Positions 1-7,136 are shown, counted from the first letter of the stretch. The stretch is 9,299 nt of DNA from CAIZGX01 sp044374295 (GCA_044374295.1 JBILOU010000074.1:1-9299); one strand, 5' to 3'. Notes: a model not told the origin generated them from the sequence alone. Numbers and translations are program-made.

Positions 1-1836
1 GCAGCGCAATTGTACTCAGAGTTCAAGCAGTTCTTTCCAGAGAATTTAGTCGAGTACTTTGTGAGTTATTACGATTATTATCAGCCCGAAGCCTATCTGC
101 CCGTTACGAATACCTACATCGAAAAAGATTTAAGTATTAATAAGGAAATTGAAAAGCTGCGTCTAGCCGCGACAAGTGCTTTACTGAGTGGAAGACGCGA
201 TGTAATTGTCGTTGCGAGTATTTCGTGTATTTACGGAATTGGTAATCCGCAGGAATTTCATAAAAGCGTAATTCCCATTCACGTGGGAATGAAGTTAGGG
301 AGACAGTCCTTTTTGTACAAGCTGGTAGAGTCTTTATACAGCAGAACCAACGCGGAATTAGAACGCGGAATGTTCCGTGTAAAAGGTGATACAGTAGATA
401 TTTTCTTAGCTTATGCTGACTACGCTTTACGTGTAGTGTTTTTCGGGAATGAAATTGAAAGCATTAAGATGTTGGATCCCGTATTAGGAAAAACATCCAC
501 ATCTTTCGACCAGACAACCATCTTTCCTGCAAACTTATTTGTTACATCGAAGGAAACGCTGCACGATGCCATCTGGCAGATTCAGCAAGACATGGTAGCA
601 CAAACAGCAAACTTCAACAAAGAAGGGAAAACGCTAGAAGCGAAACGCTTAGAAGAACGTGTGAATTACGATATTGAAATGATGAAGGAACTCGGGTATT
701 GCTCGGGTATTGAGAATTACAGTAGGTACTTTGATCGAAGACAGCCGGGTGAGCGCCCTTTCTGTTTGCTTGATTATTTTCCAGATGATTTTTTAATGGT
801 TATAGATGAGAGCCACGTTTCGGTTCCTCAGGTAGGCGCTATGTTTGGAGGAGATCGTTCACGTAAGGTTAACCTAATCGAACATGGATTTCGATTGATT
901 TCTGCTATGGATAATCGCCCGTTGACATTCGATGAATTCGAGTCTATTCAGAACCAAGTCATTTTCGTTTCTGCTACTCCCGCCGATTTCGAATTGCGTA
1001 AAACCGAAGGAGTTGTTATTGAACAAGTCGTTCGTCCGACAGGATTACTCGATCCTCCCATTGAAGTGCGTCCTTCGTTAAATCAAGTCGATGATTTGAT
1101 GAATGAAATACAGAAGACCATTGAGGCCGGAGAGCGTGTTCTAGTTACCACATTAACCAAGCGCATGGCCGAAGAGTTGCACAAATACCTCGAGCGCATG
1201 AATGTAAAGTGCAGATACATTCACAGTGAAGTAGACACGCTTGAGCGAATTAATATTCTCGGACAATTGCGCGAAGGAGAGATTGATGTTCTCATTGGAG
1301 TTAACCTCTTGAGAGAAGGCCTTGATCTTCCGGAAGTGAGCTTGGTTGCAATTTTAGATGCTGATAAAGAAGGCTTTCTAAGGAACAGAAGATCACTAAC
1401 TCAAACTGCTGGAAGAGCGGCGCGTAATGTGCATGGTAAGGTGATTTTTTACGCAGATAAAATTACGGGTAGTATGGCTCAGACGATTGATGAGACGGAG
1501 CGTAGAAGGCAAAAACAAATTGAGTTTAATACTGCGAATGGAATTGAGCCTACGCAGATTGTCAAACATCGCACATCGATTCTTCGTCAAGCAAGTGACA
1601 TTTTAGAAATGAAGCCACGTGTTTATTCCGAAGGTGATTTTGAGAAGCCGTCAATTGCTGCGGATCCGGTTATGGCTCATTGGGGAGAAAAAGAAATTCA
1701 AAAAGCGATGTCCGCTGCTCGACGCAAAATGGAAAAAGCGGCAGAGAATTTGGAATTCATGGAAGCGGCCGAATACAGAGATGAAATGAAGGCCTTGGAA
1801 GAAAGATTAACAGAACTATATTCAAACCCATTATGA
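1..1836 (+). CDS. uvrB: UvrABC excinuclease subunit B (5' truncated)
   Basis: UvrB is the damage-verifying helicase-like ATPase of nucleotide excision repair; UvrA loads it on DNA and it then recruits UvrC. The reading frame is open from base 1 (Ala-Ala-Gln-Leu-Tyr), matching the conserved stretch just after the Walker A loop, so about 60 N-terminal residues including the P-loop lie before the window. The TTG at 10 is not the start. Visible landmarks are the tyrosine-rich beta-hairpin YYDYYQPEAY (from 67), the Walker B/DEAD-type motif DESH (805-816), SATP (970-981), the helicase motif VI QTAGRAARN (1402-1428), and a C-terminal UVR domain (about 1687-1810) that in the family contacts UvrC. The 611 visible residues fit a full length of about 670. 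The stop overlaps the next start as ATGA. It contains an 11-bp exact tandem repeat (691-712) discussed as a finding. Identification is secure from family knowledge. Confidence 0.98.
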   Translation, partial: AAQLYSEFKQFFPENLVEYFVSYYDYYQPEAYLPVTNTYIEKDLSINKEIEKLRLAATSALLSGRRDVIVVASISCIYGIGNPQEFHKSVIPIHVGMKLGRQSFLYKLVESLYSRTNAELERGMFRVKGDTVDIFLAYADYALRVVFFGNEIESIKMLDPVLGKTSTSFDQTTIFPANLFVTSKETLHDAIWQIQQDMVAQTANFNKEGKTLEAKRLEERVNYDIEMMKELGYCSGIENYSRYFDRRQPGERPFCLLDYFPDDFLMVIDESHVSVPQVGAMFGGDRSRKVNLIEHGFRLISAMDNRPLTFDEFESIQNQVIFVSATPADFELRKTEGVVIEQVVRPTGLLDPPIEVRPSLNQVDDLMNEIQKTIEAGERVLVTTLTKRMAEELHKYLERMNVKCRYIHSEVDTLERINILGQLREGEIDVLIGVNLLREGLDLPEVSLVAILDADKEGFLRNRRSLTQTAGRAARNVHGKVIFYADKITGSMAQTIDETERRRQKQIEFNTANGIEPTQIVKHRTSILRQASDILEMKPRVYSEGDFEKPSIAADPVMAHWGEKEIQKAMSAARRKMEKAAENLEFMEAAEYRDEMKALEERLTELYSNPL

Positions 1837-2300
1837 AAAAGAACTTGATTATTTATGTAGCCGCAATCTTGGTGGTAGTTTTCTCTTCATGCAAGCGAAA
1901 TAAGGAAGTTTCGGATGTTCCTGTAAAAGACTTTCCTAGCATCGAAAATATTTTGCCTCTGCAGTTACCTGCCGAGATAAATTACAAAGGACTTGTAAAT
2001 AATTTTGAGGTTTTGGAAACACGTCAGGAAGGAGGTTTCTTGATGGTTAAAGTTGCTTATTCCGGCGGTTGCAATGAACATTTTTTCGAAGCGTCGTGGG
2101 ATGAAATGTATATGAAGAGTATGCCTCCTCAAGTGAATTTAAGGCTAACGCATGTGAATAATGATGACTCTTGCCGAGAGAGAATAGAAAAGGAATTGGC
2201 CATAGACTTGCGCAAATTGTTCCTTAACACTCCGAACAATGTGCTAATAGTTTTAAATGGAAATGTTGAAGGTAAGATTCTCGCTGCCCCTCAGGACTAG
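1833..2300 (+). CDS. Small lipoprotein of unknown function with SGGCxxHxF motif
   Basis: A 155-residue predicted lipoprotein that I cannot assign to a named family. It has a short basic N-terminus (MKKN), a hydrophobic core, and a lipobox ending VFSSC, so Cys20 should be lipidated after signal peptidase II cleavage and the protein tethered to a membrane facing the periplasm or surface. The residues after Cys20 are basic (KRNKE), which does not resemble an acidic surface-export signal. The mature part holds a motif YSGGCNEHFFE at residues 77-87 (2061-2093) and a second cysteine at residue 114 within NNDDSC. Cys80, His83 and Cys114 could form a metal site or Cys80-Cys114 a disulfide, but that is inference. 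The ATG overlaps the uvrB stop (ATGA), which implies translational coupling rather than a shared repair role. No hairpin terminator is visible after its TAG stop. Confidence 0.85.
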   Translation: MKKNLIIYVAAILVVVFSSCKRNKEVSDVPVKDFPSIENILPLQLPAEINYKGLVNNFEVLETRQEGGFLMVKVAYSGGCNEHFFEASWDEMYMKSMPPQVNLRLTHVNNDDSCRERIEKELAIDLRKLFLNTPNNVLIVLNGNVEGKILAAPQD

Positions 2301-2328
2301 GCGTCTGATGTTGTTTTGATTTTTGTTA

Positions 2329-2358
2329 TTTGGTTTCGGTTTGATTTAATTATCTTCA
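2329..2358 (+). promoter_or_regulatory. Possible promoter for the secreted protease gene
   Basis: In the 77-bp gap before the protease gene, TTTG at 2329-2332 is separated by 18 bp from TATCTTCA at 2351-2358. This resembles the Bacteroidota -33/-7 pair (TTTG and TAnnTTTG), with two mismatches at the end of the -7 box. It would give a leader of roughly 10-15 nt before the ATG at 2378. The region is very T-rich, so chance matches to TTTG are easy; confidence is low. Confidence 0.3.
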
Positions 2359-2377
2359 CACTTGAAACCAAAGTTCT

Positions 2378-4630
2378 ATGATTAAAAAAATACTTTCCGT
2401 ATTCGCATTTTCTATTGCAATTGTAGCGTCAGCCCAAGTGTCATTCGGCGGATTCCCTTTTAATTGGGAAGACAAGCATGTGAGTTCACAGATTTCATTT
2501 ACTGCTATGCCTTCAATTGATTTGGATGCATTGGCTGCTGAGGATGCTGTAGTGGATCAGTATAAAGAAGCACCTTATCGATTCGGATTTGAGCATGAGA
2601 CATCTTTCGGCTTAAATCAAGCGACTTGGAGGTCAATTGAAAACGAAAGAAGTATTTGGCAGTTCGGAATTGAATGCGCTGGCGCAAGAACGATTAATTT
2701 GATTTTCGAAGATTTTTATCTTCCAAAAGGAGCTGAAATGTTCATTTGGTCTGCTGACCGTGAAGAATTCTTGGGTTCTTTCAATCACAAAAACAATCAG
2801 GAATATAGAGTTTTAGCGACCTCAATTTTACAACACGATAAGGTTGTTGTTGAAGTACAAGCGAACGATGCGGTGAAAGACCAGGTGTCTTTTGTTATTT
2901 CAATGGTAGTTCACGGATACCGTCCAGTATTGATGAACCACTTTGCTGATTTCGATGAGGATCGTGGCCCTTATGGAACGAGTGGTTCATGCAACAACAA
3001 CGTGAACTGTGCCGTAGGATCTGCTTGGCAGGTTGAAAAGAAATCGGTGGCTTTGATCTTAAGTGGCGGAAGCGCAAGCTGCACAGGTGCTTTAGTCAAC
3101 AACACAGCGAATGATGGAACACCTTATTTTTTAACTGCGAATCACTGTTATTCGGCGGGTGCAACTCCAACTTGGGTGTTTGTTTTCAATCATGAAACTT
3201 CAGGCTGCACGGGAACAACAGGCCCAACGAATCAAACGGTTTCAGGCTGTCAGTTGCGTGCAAGAAGAGCAGGTAGTGATTTTTGTTTGGTAGAGCTTAG
3301 TTCTGTTCCACCAGCATCTTATAATGTGGAATACGCTGGTTGGGATGCAAGTGATGCAACAACCGTTACTTCTGCGACCTGTATTCATCACCCCTCTGGA
3401 GACTTGAAAAAAATATCGTTTGAGAACAATGCCGTTCCTCAAGGAACTTGGTCGGGCGCTCAAACATGGGACGTGCAACAGTGGGACGATGGAATTACTG
3501 AACCGGGATCTTCAGGTTCTCCATTATTCGATCAAAATCACAGAATCATTGGCCAATTGTATGGCGGAGGATCTGCATGCAGCGGTTCGAATGAAAACGG
3601 ACAAGGAGATTCATACGGCAGATTTGGAGTAAGTTGGGACGCCGGTGCATCTGCTTCTGCAAGATTGAAAGAATGGTTAGATCCAGGGAACACGGGTATT
3701 CTTGTTTTAGACGGTTATCCAACAGGATCTGTGAGTTTGCAACTTGATGCCTCTGCGGCAAGTATTTCAAATGTTCCAGCCAATATCTGTGGCTCTTCGG
3801 TTTCGCCAGTTTTTTCATTAGTAAATAACGGCTCTTCAACATTGACTTCTTGCACAATTCAATACACTGTGAACGGAGGATCTGTTCAAACGATTAACTG
3901 GACGGGCTCAGTCGCGCAGTATGCTTCAACTAACGTGAACCTTCCTGCGATCACACTTTCGAACGGAGCAAATACGATAGTTGTGACTGTTTTAAATCCG
4001 AATGGTTCTGCTGATGAAAATGCAAACAACAATTCTGTTTCTGTTACGTGCAATGCGGTGGTAGGCCCTACGGTTAATATTACCGTAGGTATAATCTTCG
4101 ATGATTATTCGGAAGAAACATCTTGGGAAATTCAACAAAACGGTGCAATTATCGCCTCTTCTGACGGATTGTATCCAGCGGGCGGAACTTCAATCAACGA
4201 GTCGGTATGCTTAGCGCCTGGCTGTTATAATTTTGTGATTTTTGACGATTACGGTGATGGTCTTTGTTGTGCATATGGAAATGGAAGTTACTCGGTTTCC
4301 GATGCAACGGGAACGTCATTAGCTGCTGGGGGCTCTTTCACAAATTCTGAAACCACAAACTTCTGTGTTTCAGGAAGCGCCTTAGAGAGTATTGTCGAAA
4401 GTGTGGTTACACTCTATCCGAATCCAGCTCAAAACGAAATTCAATTGATTGGAGCTTTAGCGAACTCAGATTTGTATATCATTGACATTGCAGGAAACGT
4501 AGTTGTTTCAACTAAGACCTTTAGTGCAAATGTTAAAGTTGATACGTCTTCTTTGGCAAACGGTTACTACATCGTGAAGTTAGTTTCAGACGGAAAAGTT
4601 GATTCACTTCCGCTTATCATTAAGAAGTAA
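2378..4630 (+). CDS. Secreted lysyl-endopeptidase-like S1 serine protease with T9SS sorting domain
   Basis: A 750-residue secreted endopeptidase, probably cutting after lysine. Residues 1-19 form a signal peptide (cleavage near ASA-Q), and 20 to about 196 look like a propeptide. The catalytic domain (about 199-447) aligns by eye with Achromobacter protease I (API). The triad is His256 (TANHC), Asp301 (GSDF) and Ser379 (PGSSGSP). The three API disulfides are matched by Cys205-401, 211-277 and 235-257. Asp411 corresponds to API Asp225 at the bottom of the S1 pocket and Trp358 to Trp169, but API His210 is Tyr395 here. Cys291, Cys303 and Cys335 are extra. A CARDB-like beta-sandwich (about 452-558), a Cys/Asp-rich module with DDYGDGLCC (about 563-663) and a type A T9SS C-terminal domain (about 676-750, YPNP near its start) follow. 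The T9SS domain predicts export across the outer membrane. Start ATG is supported by the signal peptide directly after it. A terminator follows, so the gene is probably monocistronic. Confidence 0.95.
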   Translation: MIKKILSVFAFSIAIVASAQVSFGGFPFNWEDKHVSSQISFTAMPSIDLDALAAEDAVVDQYKEAPYRFGFEHETSFGLNQATWRSIENERSIWQFGIECAGARTINLIFEDFYLPKGAEMFIWSADREEFLGSFNHKNNQEYRVLATSILQHDKVVVEVQANDAVKDQVSFVISMVVHGYRPVLMNHFADFDEDRGPYGTSGSCNNNVNCAVGSAWQVEKKSVALILSGGSASCTGALVNNTANDGTPYFLTANHCYSAGATPTWVFVFNHETSGCTGTTGPTNQTVSGCQLRARRAGSDFCLVELSSVPPASYNVEYAGWDASDATTVTSATCIHHPSGDLKKISFENNAVPQGTWSGAQTWDVQQWDDGITEPGSSGSPLFDQNHRIIGQLYGGGSACSGSNENGQGDSYGRFGVSWDAGASASARLKEWLDPGNTGILVLDGYPTGSVSLQLDASAASISNVPANICGSSVSPVFSLVNNGSSTLTSCTIQYTVNGGSVQTINWTGSVAQYASTNVNLPAITLSNGANTIVVTVLNPNGSADENANNNSVSVTCNAVVGPTVNITVGIIFDDYSEETSWEIQQNGAIIASSDGLYPAGGTSINESVCLAPGCYNFVIFDDYGDGLCCAYGNGSYSVSDATGTSLAAGGSFTNSETTNFCVSGSALESIVESVVTLYPNPAQNEIQLIGALANSDLYIIDIAGNVVVSTKTFSANVKVDTSSLANGYYIVKLVSDGKVDSLPLIIKK

Positions 4631-4653
4631 CGAGAAAGTCTTCTATTGTGAAT

Positions 4654-4681
4654 AAAAAGGGCCGGGTGACCGGCCTTTTTT
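4654..4681 (+). terminator. Intrinsic terminator of the protease gene
   Basis: A GC-rich stem GGCCGG (4660-4665) pairs with CCGGCC (4670-4675) around a GTGA tetraloop. The stem is flanked by an A-run (4654-4658) and a T-run (4676-4681) that extend the pairing. It sits 24 bp after the protease stop codon. The flanking A-run also gives a T-tract on the other strand, but there is no convergent gene to use it. Confidence 0.93.
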
Positions 4682-4682
4682 A

Positions 4683-4713
4683 TTGCTGCAAACCTGCGGT
4701 CAGAGTATTTTCG
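4683..4713 (+). promoter_or_regulatory. Candidate promoter for the glycosyltransferase-sigma-rsmG cluster
   Basis: TTG at 4683-4685 and TATTTTCG at 4706-4713 are 20 bp apart. This fits the spacing of Bacteroidota -33 and -7 elements, with one mismatch to TAnnTTTG (C for T at the seventh base). The -33 element follows the T-tract of the preceding terminator by one base, a compact terminator-promoter junction. Only 8 bp separate the -7 box from the ATG at 4722, so the transcript would be almost leaderless. Prediction by eye only. Confidence 0.42.
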
Positions 4714-4721
4714 CAACACTC

Positions 4722-5876
4722 ATGGAAAAAACATTTGCAATCTGGATTTGGAATTTCTCAATCATTGAATTAATCCTACTCGGCTTAGTTGTCGTTTCAT
4801 TTATCGTTCAAGTATATTACAACTTGAAGTATTTTTTGTCGGCAACAAAGGGTAAGAAGGTAGAGGGCGAAACACCCGATGGGGTTTCAGTGATTGTTTG
4901 TGCAAGAAACGAAGAGGCGAATCTGATGGAGTTGATTCCAATAATTATGGAACAGGAGTTCCGGAAATTTCAGCTTATTGTCGTAAACGACAGCAGTTGG
5001 GACGATACGGCTGACATTCTCAAAGCGCTTCAAGTATCATATCCGGAAATGCATGTCATAGAAATCAATGAAGACAAGCAAATGATGCAAGGGAAAAAGT
5101 TTGCGCTAACCCTAGGTATTAAGGCGGCAATGTATGATGTAGTGCTGCTTACAGATGCAGATTGCAGACCTACGAGTAGTCATTGGATTACTGAAATGAC
5201 CAAGGGCATTGGAGAGCGAAAGGAAATCGGATTAGGATTTAGTGGTTATAAAAAATATCCAGGATACTTGAACAAGCTTATTCGCTTCGATGCATTTATT
5301 ACAGGTTTGAATTACTTAGGATTTGCGAAAACAGGAACGCCATATATGGGTGTTGGGCGAAACTTGTGTTACACTAAAACAGCCTTTTTCCGTATTGGAG
5401 GTTTTCGTACACATTACAAATTAGCGTCTGGTGATGATGATTTATTTGTTAAAGAAGTATCGACTGCTCGCAATACGCAAAATGTCTTTCATTACGAAGC
5501 GCAAACGATTTCTGAACCGCACAAAACTTGGGCAAAATGGTCGTTTCAGAAGAAAAGACATTTCACCACGGCTCCTTTGTACAAGAGTAGCGTTAAGTTT
5601 TCTTTAATGCTTTGGCCATCTACTTATTTTGTGCTTTGGATGGCGGCTATAGCCTTGTCAATCATTTATCCAAACCCAATACTTTGGGGAGTTCTAGGAG
5701 GTGTGATCTTTTTGAGATATCTTATTCAGTTCATTGTTTTAAATGTGTCTTGCAACAAACTTAAAATATCGAAAGACATCCTTTGGCTGTTTCCGTTGTT
5801 AGAGAAGCACCTTTTTTTAGTACATTCGATACTTTACCTGCATAACCTCGTTCGTAAACCACAGAAATGGAATTGA
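4722..5876 (+). CDS. Membrane-anchored family 2 glycosyltransferase
   Basis: A 384-residue integral membrane glycosyltransferase that probably transfers a sugar from a nucleotide donor on the cytoplasmic face; acceptor and sugar are unknown. An N-terminal membrane helix (about 13-38) precedes a GT-A fold domain: VSVIVCARNEE (55-65), the VNDSS segment (88-92), and the DxD-type metal site DAD at 145-147. GDDD at 237-240 is the likely acceptor-side/base acidic motif. QKKRH at 276-280 occupies the place of the QxxRW motif of processive GT2 enzymes but lacks the Trp. Two or three membrane helices follow (about 292-316, 320-342, with a further hydrophobic segment at about 353-373). I chose ATG at 4722 over an in-frame TTG at 4683, because the latter lies in the promoter and terminator region and adds 13 unconserved-looking residues. 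The stop overlaps the sigma factor gene by 10 bp, suggesting co-translation. The context suggests envelope or polysaccharide synthesis, without a defined pathway. Confidence 0.9.
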   Translation: MEKTFAIWIWNFSIIELILLGLVVVSFIVQVYYNLKYFLSATKGKKVEGETPDGVSVIVCARNEEANLMELIPIIMEQEFRKFQLIVVNDSSWDDTADILKALQVSYPEMHVIEINEDKQMMQGKKFALTLGIKAAMYDVVLLTDADCRPTSSHWITEMTKGIGERKEIGLGFSGYKKYPGYLNKLIRFDAFITGLNYLGFAKTGTPYMGVGRNLCYTKTAFFRIGGFRTHYKLASGDDDLFVKEVSTARNTQNVFHYEAQTISEPHKTWAKWSFQKKRHFTTAPLYKSSVKFSLMLWPSTYFVLWMAAIALSIIYPNPILWGVLGGVIFLRYLIQFIVLNVSCNKLKISKDILWLFPLLEKHLFLVHSILYLHNLVRKPQKWN

Positions 5877-6475
5877 CAGAACATTTATCGGATAAAGCCA
5901 AAAAGGATTACCAACTTGTGCTTCGTGCGTTGAACGAAAAAGATCAACGGGCTTATACCGAGATAATGGGGAGGTACAAGGATTCCGTTTACTTTATGTT
6001 GCTGAAGATGGTGAACAATTCCGATGATGCGGAAGACTTAACTATTGAAACCTTCAGCAAAGCTTTCAAGCGTTTGGATCAGTACACACCTCAGTTTGCC
6101 TTCTCAACCTGGTTGTTTAAAATCGCGTCCAACCACTCAATTGACTTCATTCGCAAAAAGCGAATTAAAGCCATTTCTATGGATCAAGGTTTTTCGAATA
6201 AAGACGGAGAGTCTTATGTTATTCCAGTAAAAGAAGATAGCCTAGATCCGGAAGAGTCTATGCAGAAAGATGAGCGCGTGCAGCGCATGCGCGACGTAGT
6301 TGAAAAATTGAAACCGCGCTACAAGCGTTTGGTGGAATTGAGATATTTTGAAGAAAAGTCTTACGAGGAAATCTCTGAGATTTTAGAATTACCCTTAGGA
6401 ACGGTAAAAGCACAGCTCTTCCGTGCACGCGATTTCATGTTTGAGTTAATGAAAAAAACGAAGGGGAATTTTTAA
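5867..6475 (+). CDS. ECF-type RNA polymerase sigma-70 family factor
   Basis: A 202-residue sigma factor with only regions 2 and 4, the ECF (group 4) layout, which directs RNA polymerase to a specific promoter set. Region 2 (about 27-98) carries the DDAEDLTIETFSKAF core-binding and -10-recognition helix and the FSTWLFKIASNHSIDFIRKK helix. Region 4 (about 141-195) has the helix-turn-helix YEEISEILELPLGTVKAQLF for -35 recognition. The linker (about 99-140) is acidic and somewhat long. The ATG at 5867 lies inside the end of the glycosyltransferase gene (10-bp overlap), and the stop shares one base with the rsmG start (TAATG). No anti-sigma gene is adjacent on either side, unlike many ECF factors, so control is probably transcriptional or by a distant partner. 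Targets cannot be told from this window. The class is certain, the subgroup is not. Confidence 0.95.
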   Translation: MELTEHLSDKAKKDYQLVLRALNEKDQRAYTEIMGRYKDSVYFMLLKMVNNSDDAEDLTIETFSKAFKRLDQYTPQFAFSTWLFKIASNHSIDFIRKKRIKAISMDQGFSNKDGESYVIPVKEDSLDPEESMQKDERVQRMRDVVEKLKPRYKRLVELRYFEEKSYEEISEILELPLGTVKAQLFRARDFMFELMKKTKGNF

Positions 6476-7101
6476 TGTCGATCAGAGAAAAACTAGAACC
6501 ATACTTCACATTCACAGAAGTTCAATGGGAACAATTTCAAAAATTAGAAGAAGTAATCCTCGATTGGAACCAACGTGTAAACGTAGTTTCAAGAAAAGAC
6601 ACCAGTGAATTTGTAGAACGACACGTACTACATAGTTTAAGTATCTTCAAGTTTTTACCATTCACGCCGAAATCTCAGGTGCTTGATTTAGGAACAGGAG
6701 GCGGTTTTCCCGGTCTTCCCTTGGCTATCGCAAATCCAGAAACTGAATTTCTACTCGTTGATAGTATTGGAAAGAAAATCATGGTCGTAAACGAAGCCAT
6801 TCAGTTCATAGGGTTAAAAAATGTGAAGGCGTTTCACGGAAGAGTTGAATCTGTAAAAGGACAATTCGATTTTGTAGTAAGTCGCGCAGTGGCCCCAGCC
6901 GAAGAGCTTTTGATGTGGACAAAGGGTAAATACAAAAAAGCCGATCAGAATGGAATTCCGAACGGCTTAATTTGTTTGAAAGGTGGAGATTTAAAAGAAG
7001 AACTTAAATCATTGAAAAAGCATGCTGAACTCTTCGAGATAGCAAGTTACTTCCCTCAAGAATTCTTCGAAACGAAGAAGCTCGTTTATATCCCTCAATA
7101 A
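6475..7101 (+). CDS. rsmG: 16S rRNA (guanine-527 N7)-methyltransferase RsmG
   Basis: RsmG (GidB) uses S-adenosylmethionine to methylate N7 of G527 in 16S rRNA within the 30S subunit; in other bacteria, loss gives low-level streptomycin resistance. The 208-residue length is normal for the family. The SAM-binding loop is VLDLGTGGGFPGLPLAI (69-85) with the acidic strand end LLVDS (93-97). Other family signatures are WNQRVNVVSR (31-40), ERHVLHSL (48-55), SRAVAP (136-141) and the LKGG turn (168-171). The ATG overlaps the sigma factor stop by one base (TAATG), so it is the third gene of a tightly coupled cluster that starts with the glycosyltransferase. It ends 5 bp before a strong terminator. The arrangement differs from the gidA-gidB operon of enterobacteria. 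Confidence 0.97.
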   Translation: MSIREKLEPYFTFTEVQWEQFQKLEEVILDWNQRVNVVSRKDTSEFVERHVLHSLSIFKFLPFTPKSQVLDLGTGGGFPGLPLAIANPETEFLLVDSIGKKIMVVNEAIQFIGLKNVKAFHGRVESVKGQFDFVVSRAVAPAEELLMWTKGKYKKADQNGIPNGLICLKGGDLKEELKSLKKHAELFEIASYFPQEFFETKKLVYIPQ

Positions 7102-7106
7102 AAACA

Positions 7107-7136
7107 AAAAAGGCTCTCAAATTTGAAAGCCTTTTT
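7107..7136. terminator. Bidirectional intrinsic terminator between convergent genes
   Basis: A 30-bp inverted repeat centred on 7121/7122 pairs 15 bases on each side with a single mismatch (7116 against 7127) and effectively no spacer beyond the central AAATTT. It begins with an A-run and ends with a T-run, so both strands carry a hairpin followed by Ts; the minus-strand tract is the longer. It can end rsmG transcripts from the left and response regulator transcripts from the right. Confidence 0.9.

Noticed and set aside
10..12. TTG as the uvrB start codon
   Set aside because: The frame is open to base 1 and the residues before the TTG match the conserved UvrB sequence after Walker A, so the gene continues beyond the window edge.
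3546..3857. 103-residue open frame on the minus strand inside the protease gene
   Set aside because: No recognisable motif, low-complexity basic composition, and it lies fully within a well-supported coding gene on the other strand.
4683..4721. N-terminal extension of the glycosyltransferase from TTG 4683
   Set aside because: It starts at the base of the terminator T-tract and covers the candidate promoter; the ATG at 4722 gives a natural N-terminus before the first membrane helix.
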